Assembly: GCA_030431525.1 (NCBI GenBank)
Contig: JAUIJC010000039.1
Span: 1-36,143 of the forward strand
Source of the DNA: Bacteroidia bacterium
GTDB lineage: Bacteria > Bacteroidota > Bacteroidia > Cytophagales > JAAEPT01
Length of the DNA stretch: 36,143 nt
Reading direction: 5' to 3'
The notes below the pieces were generated by a model that saw only the letters and a program-made list of their open reading frames with translations, did no database searches and was not told the origin of the DNA. The position numbers and the translations under genes were made by a program. Of the stretch, positions 1 through 8,000 are shown in pieces; position 1 is the first letter of the stretch; each line of letters begins with the position of its first letter.

Positions 1-1126
1 AGAGCTCTTTTTGTGGGGTGTTTCCATGTTGAATAGGGGAATTGATTATGCACTGTTTGATAACCATTGAATGGAGATTAGCTACAAAAATCATGGCGTG
101 GAAGTCCTGTTTTATGGCTTCGGCCTTATGGCCTGTGAAGCACTCTGCTTGTAACTTATTTTTGAACCGATCATAGAAGGTCTCAATTCCCCAACGACGG
201 AAATAAAGGTCCTTAAAAACTGCTGTGGGATACTTTTGGGAATCTTTGAGAGAGGTCATCAAGACCTCGACCTCTCCAGTGGAAAGGATGACTTTGACCA
301 GCCTCACCCTGACAGTTGTGTCACGGTTTACCTTGTTTGGAAGGCGAGCAATCGCCCTGTCTCCAGCTTTTAAGGTGATTTCCTTTGAGAAGGCCTTGGA
401 GGCCAAAAAAGCCTTCACCTGTGCATTGAAGTTTCTTTTGCACCGGAATACAAAATCTTTTTTGTGCTCCCCCAGCCAAAAAGCCAATGCAAAACAGGCA
501 AAATATCGGTCAAAGATAAATAGGGAGTCATCAGGAAGTTTAGGTACCCACTCCATGGCTGTGTCCAGTTCAGTATTAGTCAACGGCGTGATGTCAACCA
601 GTTGTGCCATGTTGTTAAGCACATCGTAGCAGACCATGCTTCTTGCCATGGGGATGTCCATGCATTGGTTGGAGTGCTCTCCAAACTCTTTGCGGATATC
701 ATCCTTGTCGAACAAGTAAAACATGCTCCCATCAATGCCAAACAACCGAAACCCCTCCCAACGGAGGACTTGACTGCTGGGACAAAAGGATTCAAAACAT
801 TTTACAAGCTCAGCGTTCCACTCTATAAAAAACTCATGTTTGAGCTTGTAGCGGGCTCTGCTGAAACTGCTCTTGTTCACAGGAAGGGGTTCGCTGAAAA
901 GATCAAAAAACTTGTCCAGCTCAACCCCAAGTGATTTCTTGGAAAGGTTGATTAAGAATAATATAGTCTTTGAAAAGGTCAGACGACGGTCGCGGACGAA
1001 AGCTTGAGGAGAGCTACAAAATTCGGATCGATTCTTAGAGGCCTTCTCAACAAATTCCTTTAGTTTGGAAATCATGCATGGCAACATGCTGACGGGGGGT
1101 AAGGTGGTCTTTGTTGTGCAAAACAT
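1..1126 (-). CDS. IS4-family DDE transposase, partial (C-terminus beyond window edge)
   Basis: Reverse-strand translation is open for about 375 codons with no stop before position 1. It would cut and rejoin DNA at the element ends. The IS4 catalytic pattern is visible: first Asp in GIDGSMF (near 722-739), second Asp in FIFDRYFACF (near 500-515), and a perfect Y-(2)-R-(3)-E-(6)-K signature in YFRRWGIETFYDRFK (near 160-205). IS4 enzymes are usually about 370-450 residues, so little is missing. Three in-frame ATGs at 1126, 1087 and 1075 could start it; the one at 1126 directly follows an in-frame stop, and 1075 gives MISKLKEF. Plus-strand reading frames over this region are shadows. No frameshift was seen, so the gene may be intact. 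Confidence 0.9.
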   Translation of the reverse strand, partial: MFCTTKTTLPPVSMLPCMISKLKEFVEKASKNRSEFCSSPQAFVRDRRLTFSKTILFLINLSKKSLGVELDKFFDLFSEPLPVNKSSFSRARYKLKHEFFIEWNAELVKCFESFCPSSQVLRWEGFRLFGIDGSMFYLFDKDDIRKEFGEHSNQCMDIPMARSMVCYDVLNNMAQLVDITPLTNTELDTAMEWVPKLPDDSLFIFDRYFACFALAFWLGEHKKDFVFRCKRNFNAQVKAFLASKAFSKEITLKAGDRAIARLPNKVNRDTTVRVRLVKVILSTGEVEVLMTSLKDSQKYPTAVFKDLYFRRWGIETFYDRFKNKLQAECFTGHKAEAIKQDFHAMIFVANLHSMVIKQCIINSPIQHGNTPQKEL

Positions 1127-1170
1127 TTAACCAACCTTAGCCCCTTTTCATTCCTTAATGCAACAGCATT
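1..1170 (-). mobile_element. IS4-family insertion sequence, partial (other end outside window)
   Basis: The element is read on the minus strand and consists of a transposase gene that runs off the left edge plus a short non-coding end. Its outer boundary must lie between the transposase start (1126) and the stop of the next gene (1182). The stretch 1157-1170 (AATGC-AACA-GCATT) is a short palindrome and may be the terminal inverted repeat or a terminator. The opposite end is not in the window, so neither the inverted repeat nor a target duplication can be confirmed. It lies directly downstream of the radical SAM gene, so it may have cut that gene off from former neighbours. Confidence 0.75.
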
Positions 1171-1181
1171 GGGGTCCGCCC

Positions 1182-3035
1182 CTACATATCCGTCCAATAA
1201 AACTCAACATTCTGGAAGGGCAGGTTGATGGCTTGAATATGGTAAAATGCGTTTTCCTTTTGCTTGGCGTAGTGATAATCCCGCAAGGCATTCGTTGTCA
1301 CAAACAGGTTATTCAACACCCCGTCCTGATAGGTTGGCGCATAGAGCTTTAGCAATGGCCCAAGGTCGTATTCTAGATGGGTGCCCAAATCGGTTGATGA
1401 AGCCTCCAAAATGTTGTGGAAAACCTGATGGGTGAAGGTGTGCTCCTGCTTGGTGCGTTGCTCATCGCCATACACCACAGGCGTGTCGCGGAGCATCATC
1501 AAGTAGAGCGTGTTGCGAATGGCTTCCTTGCAATTGGCCTTCAGCCAAGATTTGCGAATCCTCAGCTTGATGTCGCTCTCATTGTCCAAAAAGAGAATGG
1601 AACGTGATTTTTTTAGGATTTGAGATTCCAAGGGATGTTCCTCGCCATCTAATAGGAGGCTGATGGCCATCGGATTGTAGAGCTCACGCAATGTATCGTC
1701 CGCTTCAATCAGTTTTACCAAAGCATTTTTGTCATCTTCCAAATCGTTCGGAAGGATGATGGCCGGAGGATTCTCTCGGTCGTAGAATATTTCTTGGGGA
1801 TGGTTCACACTCAAGAATTCACGTAGTCCTTCCTCTTGCTCATCGGGCGTTTCATTTGGAGTGGAGAGCTCAGGGAAATCCTTGTACAATTCCCGTTGCA
1901 CATCACAGGAATAGGACTTCGGATTCTGCTGTTCGTATTTCACAAAGGCGCATCCCGTGTTGCAGGTGTTGAGATGGCTACATGAACGGCAGGATTCATC
2001 CACGCCCAATTGGTTGTGAACTGTCTGGATTTTATTGACTGCCGTGTTGAAGATATCCTCCACGGAATCCTTGAAAATATTGCCGTAATGGAAGGCTTCT
2101 ACGCCTTGTCCGCGGACGCAGGAATATATTTCGCCATCACCTTGAAGCAGGAAAAACTTCTCCCCGCAATTGACGGCATTGGTGCAAAAGGCGGGCGTGA
2201 ACTCCTCAAACCAAAGGGTGTTCAGGCCTTTTTCCAGCTCCGTTCCCTTGAAGTTCTCCTTCATGAATTCATAAAACTCCACCTGTTGCGGACCCGAAAG
2301 TGTTTTCAGGGTTTCCGTGTGTTCGTCCCCAAACTTGTCTTGGTTGAGCTCCGATTCAAAGCCGAACATGAAGTTGTAGTTGTTCATGTCGAAGCCCAGT
2401 TCGTTGTGGATAAACCAAATGTCCTTCACGATTTCCTCCTTGCGGAGAAGGTGTTCATGGCAGATAACACTGGAGAATTTTGCGCGATGCGGATACTTGG
2501 CCAGCCTTCGCAAGTTGTCCAAGGTTTTTTCCAAGGTGGATTTTCCAGCTTTGGTAGTGCGGTATTTTTCGTGCATCGAGAGGGGTAGGTCGATGCTGGC
2601 GCTGATGGACACCTCGTTCTTGATGAAAAGCTCCTCGTAGCGGTCGAAGTTGTAGAGGTTGGTTTTGATGTGCGGCTTGTCCTTTTTGAAGCCGAAAAAC
2701 TCAAGGTCGGTGCGGTTCTCCCCGTAATAATCTTTGATGAAGCCAAAAAGTTGGTCAAGCGTATTTTCCTTCAACACCGTCACTTCCCCGCCATGTAGCG
2801 ACACGTTGAAGGGCAATGCGCCTTCTTGCATGAACTTTTCCACGGCAAATTGGAGCGTGTGCAGGGCGCGGTCGTTTTCTGTGGAAAGATGTCCCGTATC
2901 AGTCTGAGAGCCCAAATAGCAATAGCTACAACCAAGGTTGCAAAACAGGGTGGGTACGTAAAGTAAATGGATGGTTTTGTGGAAGCCGTTTGGGCTAAGG
3001 GTTGTTTCCACAATGTTTTCAGGAGAAAAATCCAT
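1182..3035 (-). CDS. Radical SAM/SPASM domain protein with C-terminal extension, probable peptide-modifying enzyme
   Basis: 617 residues. The radical SAM cluster motif CNLGCSYC places Cys at 32, 36 and 39. A full SPASM set follows at C284, C290, C306, C349, C352, C358, C362 and C377, with spacing very like anaerobic sulfatase maturases, so two auxiliary [4Fe-4S] clusters are expected. The residue after C306 is Val, whereas sulfatase maturases carry a catalytic Asp there, which argues against that exact activity. Residues about 400-617 form an extension I do not recognise. Family knowledge says SPASM enzymes modify peptides or proteins; the substrate here is unknown and no obvious precursor peptide lies next to it. 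ATG at 3035 is the only good start. The gene is followed at once by an IS element. Confidence 0.85.
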   Translation of the reverse strand: MDFSPENIVETTLSPNGFHKTIHLLYVPTLFCNLGCSYCYLGSQTDTGHLSTENDRALHTLQFAVEKFMQEGALPFNVSLHGGEVTVLKENTLDQLFGFIKDYYGENRTDLEFFGFKKDKPHIKTNLYNFDRYEELFIKNEVSISASIDLPLSMHEKYRTTKAGKSTLEKTLDNLRRLAKYPHRAKFSSVICHEHLLRKEEIVKDIWFIHNELGFDMNNYNFMFGFESELNQDKFGDEHTETLKTLSGPQQVEFYEFMKENFKGTELEKGLNTLWFEEFTPAFCTNAVNCGEKFFLLQGDGEIYSCVRGQGVEAFHYGNIFKDSVEDIFNTAVNKIQTVHNQLGVDESCRSCSHLNTCNTGCAFVKYEQQNPKSYSCDVQRELYKDFPELSTPNETPDEQEEGLREFLSVNHPQEIFYDRENPPAIILPNDLEDDKNALVKLIEADDTLRELYNPMAISLLLDGEEHPLESQILKKSRSILFLDNESDIKLRIRKSWLKANCKEAIRNTLYLMMLRDTPVVYGDEQRTKQEHTFTHQVFHNILEASSTDLGTHLEYDLGPLLKLYAPTYQDGVLNNLFVTTNALRDYHYAKQKENAFYHIQAINLPFQNVEFYWTDM

Positions 3036-3073
3036 GTTCAGGCTGATATTGATGTAATGTTTAGAGTTGCGGA

Positions 3074-3188
3074 GAAATGTTGTTCATATCACCTGCCAAC
3101 AGCTGAAAGCTTTGGCAGTGTGGTATGAACGACATTTCTGTATGGAGCATCACACTGCCAAAGCCTACGGCTGTTGGCAGGTGATGCC
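3074..3188. repeat. Twin imperfect hairpins, REP/BIME-like
   Basis: Two palindromic units lie head to head in the gap between the acetyltransferase and the radical SAM gene. Unit 1 (3074-3140) folds into one long stem: AGAAATGTTGTTCATATCAC pairs with the complementary 3121-3140 side, then CTGCCAA-C-AGC pairs with GCT-TTGGCAG around the loop TGAAA, with only single-base bulges. Unit 2 (3148-3188) has the same core, GCATCAC-A-CTGCCAAAGC / GCT-G-TTGGCAGGTGATGC, with loop CTACG. The segment 3089-3123 is an inverted copy of 3152-3186 (32 of 35 bases). Bulged stems in inverted pairs are typical of REP/BIME elements. It could also terminate the acetyltransferase transcript, although no clear T-run follows. 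Confidence 0.8.
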
Positions 3189-3202
3189 CTGCGGAATTTC
3201 TA

Positions 3203-3751
3203 TCAAATGTTTTTTATCGCCTCTTCCAGTTGGATGGAGAGGATAATTTGGTCCCAATATTTTCCGTTGAACCAACGGTGTTCTTTTAGGCGGGCCTCCT
3301 CCGTAAATCCGTTTCGTTGGCAGATTTTCAACGATGGACTGTTGAAAGCCATAACCTCTGCATAAACCTTTCGGAAACCATATTGGGCGTACAAATAGTT
3401 GCCGAACATTTGTCCCGCCACCGCGCCGATGCCTTGTTGTGTTGCTTCAGGAATGAGGTAGATGCACAAATAGGTGTATTTGTCGATTAGACTGGTGTTA
3501 TAGGAATAAACCATTCCGATCAGTGCTTTAGTTTCCTTGTTCTCGATAAGGAATAGCGTATCGATATGCCTGCGGAGTCGGCGTTGGAAGTCCTCCACAA
3601 ATGCTTCGTAAGGAAGAATTTCCCGATCATCCCACCAAAGGTGGAGGCTCCTCAAATCGGAATGCCACTCAAAAATGGTTTCGTAATCACTTTTCAGCAG
3701 TGGGCGTAGCCGAATGTGTTCGTTTTGGAGAGCGATGGGGGACTCAAGCAT
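3203..3751 (-). CDS. GNAT-family acetyltransferase (RimJ/RimL-like)
   Basis: About 182 residues starting MLESPIALQNEHIRLRPL. The frame extends upstream to 3823, but that codon is TTG and would run into the promoter region of anmK; the ATG at 3751 aligns with the usual N-terminus of this family. Acetyl-CoA-dependent N-acetyltransferase fold: ALIGMVYSYN strand, then the acetyl-CoA binding turn in PEATQQGIGAVAGQMF, then FGFRKVYAEVMAFNSPSLK and the NGFTEEARLKEH ending typical of ribosomal-protein or aminoglycoside-type acetyltransferases. The substrate cannot be inferred. It is divergent from anmK and co-directional with the radical SAM gene, from which the twin hairpins separate it. Confidence 0.85.
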   Translation of the reverse strand: MLESPIALQNEHIRLRPLLKSDYETIFEWHSDLRSLHLWWDDREILPYEAFVEDFQRRLRRHIDTLFLIENKETKALIGMVYSYNTSLIDKYTYLCIYLIPEATQQGIGAVAGQMFGNYLYAQYGFRKVYAEVMAFNSPSLKICQRNGFTEEARLKEHRWFNGKYWDQIILSIQLEEAIKNI

Positions 3752-3831
3752 ATTGAAAAAGCGATTTGGGATAGAAGAAATATTTCTAAAAAGCGGTTGC
3801 CGTTTTTCTTTTAGAAGGTCCAATTTACAGT

Positions 3832-3839
3832 ACTTTAGC
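3832..3839 (+). promoter_or_regulatory. Candidate -7 box for anmK
   Basis: TACTTTAG is one base from the Bacteroidota -7 consensus TAnnTTTG and lies 18 bases before the anmK ATG. No convincing -33 TTG is placed at the right distance, so this is tentative. Confidence 0.35.
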
Positions 3840-3856
3840 CCCTAATTCAATTGCTT

Positions 3857-4939
3857 ATGCCAACCTACAATGCTCTCGGTTTGATGTCAGGTACCTCGCT
3901 GGACGGGGTGGATATTGCCTATTGTTCTTTCGAAGAAAAGAATGGACAATGGCATTTTGAGATTTTGCAGGCTGAGACGGTGGGATATGGGAGTGATTGG
4001 AAAAAACGCTTGGAAGAGGCGCCTAAGTTAGATGCCCTAAATTTTATGCGATTTGATGCAGAGTACGGGAGTTATTTGGGAGATTTAGTCTCTCAATTCA
4101 TTGCAAAGCATCAGATCCAACCACAATTGGTGGCTTCCCATGGGCATACGATTTTCCACGAACCCGACGCGAAGCCTGTGGGGCTGACCACCCAAATTGG
4201 TCATGGCGCTTACCTTTTTGCCCAATGCGGAATTCCTGTAGTGTGTGATTTTCGCACGGTGGATGTGGCCTTGGGTGGGCAGGGTGCCCCTTTGGTACCG
4301 ATTGGTGACAAGCTCCTCTTTGCCGATTACGATTATTGCCTGAACCTTGGTGGTATTGCCAACGTGTCTTTTGAGGATTCAAATGGTGAAATGATCGCCT
4401 TTGATACCTCGCCCTGTAACTTGGCCTTGAATCATTTGGCCAGCCAAAAGGGCTTGGAATATGATAAAGGCGGAGTTTTGGCAAAAGCTGGAAAACTCAA
4501 TTCGTCGTTGTTAAAAACCTTGGATGAGCTTCCGTTTTATGGGCTTTCAGCCCCAAAATCTTTGGGCAGGGAATGGATGGAGGAGGTTTTTCTGCCGAAG
4601 GTGGATGCCGTTGAGGATTCCGTGGAAAACAAGTTGCATACAATCTGTGTCCATATTGCCCGTCAGATTTCAGCCGTACTTCCCCGAAGCGGGAATTTGT
4701 TGGCCACAGGTGGAGGGGCGCTGAATGTGTTTTTGATGGACTGTTTGAGAGAAGAGTTGGAAAAGAGAGAAGTGGAGCTTAAGATTCCTTCTAAATTGGT
4801 TTTGGAATACAAAGAGGCGCTTGTTTTTGCCCTGCTCGGATTGCTAAGGCTTCAAGGCCGTATGAATACTTTTTCCTCAGTTACGGGCGCAAAAAGCGAT
4901 AATCTTGGAGGAGCTCTTTATGGAGGAGGGATGAGTTAA
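3857..4939 (+). CDS. anmK: Anhydro-N-acetylmuramic acid kinase
   Basis: Phosphorylates and opens 1,6-anhydro-MurNAc to MurNAc-6-phosphate in cytoplasmic peptidoglycan recycling. About 360 residues, a normal length. The N-terminal phosphate-binding motif GLMSGTSLDGVD is intact, DFRTVDVALGGQGAPLVP carries the catalytic Asp region, and NLGGIANVSF, FDTSPCN (usually FDTGPGN) and ATGGGALN complete the ATPase-like fold. The frame opens with TTG at 3851, but the ATG at 3857 (MPTYNALG) gives the usual N-terminus. It heads a plus-strand group with aroK 43 bases downstream. No MurNAc-6-phosphate etherase is in the window. Confidence 0.95.
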   Translation: MPTYNALGLMSGTSLDGVDIAYCSFEEKNGQWHFEILQAETVGYGSDWKKRLEEAPKLDALNFMRFDAEYGSYLGDLVSQFIAKHQIQPQLVASHGHTIFHEPDAKPVGLTTQIGHGAYLFAQCGIPVVCDFRTVDVALGGQGAPLVPIGDKLLFADYDYCLNLGGIANVSFEDSNGEMIAFDTSPCNLALNHLASQKGLEYDKGGVLAKAGKLNSSLLKTLDELPFYGLSAPKSLGREWMEEVFLPKVDAVEDSVENKLHTICVHIARQISAVLPRSGNLLATGGGALNVFLMDCLREELEKREVELKIPSKLVLEYKEALVFALLGLLRLQGRMNTFSSVTGAKSDNLGGALYGGGMS

Positions 4940-4982
4940 TTGTGAAAAATCCCTTAAATTATTGCGTAGGATTGAATTGAGA

Positions 4983-5492
4983 ATGATGCGAATTTACCTT
5001 GTTGGATTGCCGAGTTGCGGAAAAACTACTTTGGGAAGAATTGCTTCAGGTCGTTTGGGCTTGAGGATGATGGACATGGATGAGTTGATTGAGAAACGTG
5101 AAGAAATGACCATTCCCGAGATTTTTGCCCAAAAAGGTGAGGACTATTTCAGGAAGGTAGAGGCGGAGGTATTACGCGATTTGGCCGAAGAGGAGGATGT
5201 CATTATTTCCACTGGTGGAGGCGCGCCGTGTTTCCATGGAAATATGGATTTCATCAAAGAAAATGGCCGTAGCGTTTACGTGAAGGTTTCCGTGGAAGAA
5301 ATTGTCCGCCGTTTGGTGGAGGCCAAGGGAACGGCGCATCGTCCGTTATTGAAGGATAAAACCGCAGAGGATTTGGCGGATGAGCTAAACGCCAAGCTGA
5401 ATGAGCGGGAACTTTTTTACGCTCAATCGGATATAGTATTGAGAGGTGATTCCCTTTCGGCGGATGATTTGGTCAGGGCGATTAAGTCCTGA
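4983..5492 (+). CDS. aroK: Shikimate kinase
   Basis: Transfers phosphate from ATP to shikimate in the chorismate (aromatic amino acid) pathway. About 170 residues. The Walker A loop GLPSCGKTT is at the N-terminus, the shikimate-binding DMDELIE follows, and TGGGAP is the substrate-binding glycine motif; GTAHRPLLKD is the lid region with the adenine-binding Arg. The frame reaches back to a TTG at 4962, but ATGATG at 4983/4986 gives MMRIYLVG or MRIYLVG; the second may be the true start. It lies between anmK and the ceramidase-like gene and is probably cotranscribed. Confidence 0.95.
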   Translation: MMRIYLVGLPSCGKTTLGRIASGRLGLRMMDMDELIEKREEMTIPEIFAQKGEDYFRKVEAEVLRDLAEEEDVIISTGGGAPCFHGNMDFIKENGRSVYVKVSVEEIVRRLVEAKGTAHRPLLKDKTAEDLADELNAKLNERELFYAQSDIVLRGDSLSADDLVRAIKS

Positions 5493-5569
5493 TTCTGAAA
5501 GGTTTTTTGTCAAGATTGGTTCGAAATCCCGAACTTGGTCGTTACCCTATTGTAAAAGGAGTCTTGCTT

Positions 5570-6937
5570 GTGAAGTTTAGAAAGTGGCATAAATGGATAA
5601 TTGGAGTGCTGGTCAGCCTGTTGGTCTTGGCCGGTGTCCTTATTGTGCATGTGCCACAGACTGATTTTCACGAAGAGGCTTATTACAAAGCCAGTATTGA
5701 GCGCATTGAAGCGTTAGAACTTCCTGAGGAGGCAGTAAATGCTTTTGAGGTGGGTTGGGCTAAACAGTCTATCCTCCCCGAAAAACCCCAGAAAATGGCG
5801 GGCTATGGTTTCCGAAAAGAATATGACGGAATTCATGATAGCCTGTATGTGCGCTGTTTTTACTTTTCTACAGAGGAAGGGAATTATTTATGGCTGAACT
5901 ATGACCTTTTGGTGGTCCATTCCACCTATCGGAAGGCAGTTGAAAAGGCCCTTTATGCCAAGTATCCTGACTTGTCAGGTATCTATTTTTCGTGTGCGCA
6001 TACCCATAGTGGATTTGGAGGATGGGCTGAAGGTGTTTTGGGAGAGGCAATTCTGGGGGGAGACTCCAAGGAAGTCGTGAAAATGCTTGCCGATCAAACG
6101 GTTAAAGTGGTAGAAGATGCCCATCAAAATCGTCGTCCAAGTGAGGTGGCGTATATGGAAACTCCTCTTGTAGGTTGGGTGAGTAACAGGGTAAGCCCAG
6201 GTGCTTATGTTGATTTGGCTTTGCGCTTGATCGCTTTTAAAAAGAATGATGGTAAAATAGCCCTCCTGAGTACATTTTCTGCACACCCAACCTTGGTGAT
6301 GCCTGATTCCACCAAGCTTTCGGCGGATTATCCTGGAATGTATAGCCAGATGATGGTTGAGTCAGGAGCAGTTGATTTTTCCATGATGGCAATGGGAGCC
6401 GTAGGAAGTACTCAAAGTGATTGTGGGGATAAAGGATTTGATATTGCCACCAACTTCTCTGTTGATATGAAGAGGGTGAGCACCTCCAATCTTAAAAAAA
6501 TGGAGTTCCATCCTGTGCACCATTTTTCTTTCACCACCACTGATGTGGAAATGCCACCGCTTTATTTCAAGGTGAAAGGAGGCTGGGCCTTTCGGCCAAT
6601 GGTTGGTGAATGGGTATTTGGGGAGAGTTCTCCGAGAATATCTACCCTAAAAATCAATGACATCCTGTTTTACGGAGTCTCTGGGGAAATATCTGGAGAA
6701 GTCACTCAGGAAATTGAGCAGCAGGTTGGGCTGAATGGAACCCATTTGGTCCCTACAAGCTTCAATGGAGATTATGTGGGCTATTTCACCCACGAGCGCC
6801 ATTACTTTTCACTCCGTCGCGCAGAAACGCGTGACATGAACCTTTACGGCCCCCAAAACACGCCGTTCTGGAGGGCCTTACTGGTCAGCTACCTTTCTAA
6901 GTTCAAAGAACAGGAGCCAGTGGCTCAGTTCAAGTAA
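5570..6937 (+). CDS. Membrane-anchored neutral ceramidase-like protein
   Basis: About 455 residues. A basic N-terminus and one hydrophobic segment (WIIGVLVSLLVLAGVLIV) suggest an N-terminal anchor or uncleaved signal with the body outside the cytoplasm. The body resembles the neutral/alkaline ceramidase N-terminal domain: VGWAKQSILP with MAGYGFR, the His-rich AHTHSGFGG, and a later SAHPTLV that would supply a zinc ligand. The classic ceramidase C-terminal domain is not evident, so lipid amidase activity is a guess; many Bacteroidota carry such proteins with unknown substrates. The frame opens with TTG at 5507; the GTG at 5570, preceded by AAAGGAG eight bases upstream, is the better start. Its last 13 bases overlap the convergent phosphoribosyltransferase. 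Confidence 0.75.
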   Translation: MKFRKWHKWIIGVLVSLLVLAGVLIVHVPQTDFHEEAYYKASIERIEALELPEEAVNAFEVGWAKQSILPEKPQKMAGYGFRKEYDGIHDSLYVRCFYFSTEEGNYLWLNYDLLVVHSTYRKAVEKALYAKYPDLSGIYFSCAHTHSGFGGWAEGVLGEAILGGDSKEVVKMLADQTVKVVEDAHQNRRPSEVAYMETPLVGWVSNRVSPGAYVDLALRLIAFKKNDGKIALLSTFSAHPTLVMPDSTKLSADYPGMYSQMMVESGAVDFSMMAMGAVGSTQSDCGDKGFDIATNFSVDMKRVSTSNLKKMEFHPVHHFSFTTTDVEMPPLYFKVKGGWAFRPMVGEWVFGESSPRISTLKINDILFYGVSGEISGEVTQEIEQQVGLNGTHLVPTSFNGDYVGYFTHERHYFSLRRAETRDMNLYGPQNTPFWRALLVSYLSKFKEQEPVAQFK

Positions 6938-6944
6938 ACTGAGC
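6923..6944. terminator. Shared hairpin inside overlapping convergent stop codons
   Basis: GCTCAGTT (6923-6930), loop CAAGTA, AACTGAGC (6937-6944) is a perfect 8-bp stem followed by TGTTTTCC on the plus strand. It contains the plus-strand stop (6935-6937) and the last codons and stop of the minus-strand gene (6925), so it could end both transcripts. Confidence 0.6.
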
Positions 6945-7425
6945 TGTTTTCCTCGTCAAGTGTAACTTGAATATGCTCTTGCACTGTGGTGGAAAGGGCA
7001 TATCCTACATAATCTGCCGCTACAGGGAACTGGCGATAGCTACGCTCCACAATAACGGCAATTTGCAACCTGTTCAAAGCGCATTTCAGGAAAGGCTTCA
7101 GGCTGTAGGCCAATGTGCGGCCTGAGTTCAGCACATCATCGGTGATAATGACGGTTTTGCCTTGCAACTCTTCGGATGAAATATCCAAGTCAATGTCGCT
7201 TTGCATAGGACTGGATTTGTCCACAGAAACCTGCACCAATTTTGTTTTGATCGGGGAGATGGCTTCCAATTCCTCTTGAAGGAGTTTGGCGAATTCATAG
7301 CCACGGTCATAGATGCCCGCAAAAATAATTTCCTCCTCCTGAAAGTTTTGCTCGTATATTTCAAAAGCGATGCGCCTGATCTTTTGCATCGTCTGTTGGT
7401 GGTCGAGGATTAAAGTCTTATCCAT
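6925..7425 (-). CDS. Phosphoribosyltransferase family protein (PyrR-like)
   Basis: 166 residues of type I phosphoribosyltransferase fold. The PRPP-binding signature VIITDDVLNSGRTL is intact, AGIYDRGYEFA forms the pyrophosphate loop region, and the family hood follows. It resembles short Bacteroidota PRTases related to PyrR (uracil PRTase/pyrimidine attenuator), but no pyrimidine genes are nearby, so the base used and any RNA-binding role are unknown. The ATG at 7425 is the start. The gene is monocistronic and its 3' end overlaps the ceramidase-like gene by 13 bases. Confidence 0.85.
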   Translation of the reverse strand: MDKTLILDHQQTMQKIRRIAFEIYEQNFQEEEIIFAGIYDRGYEFAKLLQEELEAISPIKTKLVQVSVDKSSPMQSDIDLDISSEELQGKTVIITDDVLNSGRTLAYSLKPFLKCALNRLQIAVIVERSYRQFPVAADYVGYALSTTVQEHIQVTLDEENSSVYLN

Positions 7426-7531
7426 AGCAGGTTATATTATTTCGTGTGTGGCGTTTTCTTCAGAAAGATAGGCGCCAAAGGGCACTTAATGGTTTCATAT
7501 ACAGTTCTGTAGATGAATCTCTTTCTAATGA

Positions 7532-7563
7532 TTGCGCAAGCGATAGAAAAATTCCTATCTTTG
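7532..7563 (+). promoter_or_regulatory. Bacteroidota-type promoter of rpmE2
   Basis: TATCTTTG at 7556-7563 matches the -7 box TAnnTTTG exactly, and TTG at 7532-7534 lies 21 bases upstream, close to the expected spacing for a -33 box. The gene starts 41 bases downstream. Confidence 0.7.
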
Positions 7564-7604
7564 TAGCCCTAAAATTAGGACATTCAGAAGTAAGCATCCA
7601 AGAT

Positions 7605-7856
7605 ATGAAAAAAGGTATTCACCCAGAGTATCGCGATGTTGTCTTTCGTGACACTACCGCTAATACTGAGATCATCACTCGTTCTACGATTGACGCTAAA
7701 GAAACGACTACTATCGACGGCAAAGAGTATCCGTTGGTAAAAGTCGAGGTTTCTTCTGCTTCACACCCATTCTACACTGGTAAGTCAATGTTCGTTGACA
7801 CTGCTGGTCGTGTGGACAAGTTCCGTCAGCGTTACGGCAGCCGCAGCAAGAAATAA
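7605..7856 (+). CDS. rpmE2: 50S ribosomal protein L31 type B
   Basis: 83 residues, [16 protein letters not shown] onward, with HPFYTGKS and a basic C-terminus [16 protein letters not shown] typical of L31. It lacks the four zinc-binding cysteines of type A, so it is the zinc-independent form. The frame is open back to 7446, but the ATG at 7605 gives the normal protein and follows the promoter at 7532-7563. Monocistronic, with its own strong terminator. Confidence 0.95.
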   Translation: MKKGIHPEYRDVVFRDTTANTEIITRSTIDAKETTTIDGKEYPLVKVEVSSASHPFYTGKSMFVDTAGRVDKFRQRYGSRSKK

Positions 7857-7878
7857 GTTTTTGCGATTCGCAAAACCA

Positions 7879-7910
7879 AAAGGCCTCTGTATTGTACAGA
7901 GGCTTTTTTT
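7879..7910 (+). terminator. Rho-independent terminator of rpmE2
   Basis: GCCTCTGTA (7883-7891), loop TTG, TACAGAGGC (7895-7903), then TTTTTTT. An A-run before the stem lets it also act in reverse. Confidence 0.9.
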
Positions 7911-7959
7911 ATGCTTTTTAGCTCACGGTATTTGTTCCTCTTTTTGGGTGAAAAATGAG

Positions 7960-7993
7960 AAAGGCTCAGCGGAAATAATCCGTTGAGCCTTTT
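7960..7993 (-). terminator. Terminator downstream of tRNA-Pro
   Basis: AAAGGCTCAGCGGA, loop AATAA, TCCGTTGAGCCTTT forms a 14-bp stem with one G-T pair. On the minus strand it lies just after the tRNA 3' end and is followed by TTTCTCATTTTTC. Confidence 0.8.
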
Positions 7994-8000
7994 AATTTGT

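Noticed and set aside
225-934. Two plus-strand open frames (about 134 and 110 codons)
   Set aside because: They are antisense to the transposase, whose minus-strand translation carries a perfect IS4 signature.
1171-1182. GGGGTCCGCCCC as a target-site duplication of the IS
   Set aside because: The other end of the element is outside the window, so no duplicate can be seen.
2010-2588. Plus-strand frame of 192 codons opposite the radical SAM gene
   Set aside because: The minus-strand frame has all cluster cysteines; this is its shadow.
3036-3202. Precursor peptide gene for the radical SAM enzyme
   Set aside because: The gap is taken up by the twin hairpins and has no convincing start codon with a Cys- or Gly-rich small frame.
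7446-7604. N-terminal extension of L31
   Set aside because: It would include the promoter and 53 residues absent from all L31 proteins; the ATG at 7605 is right.
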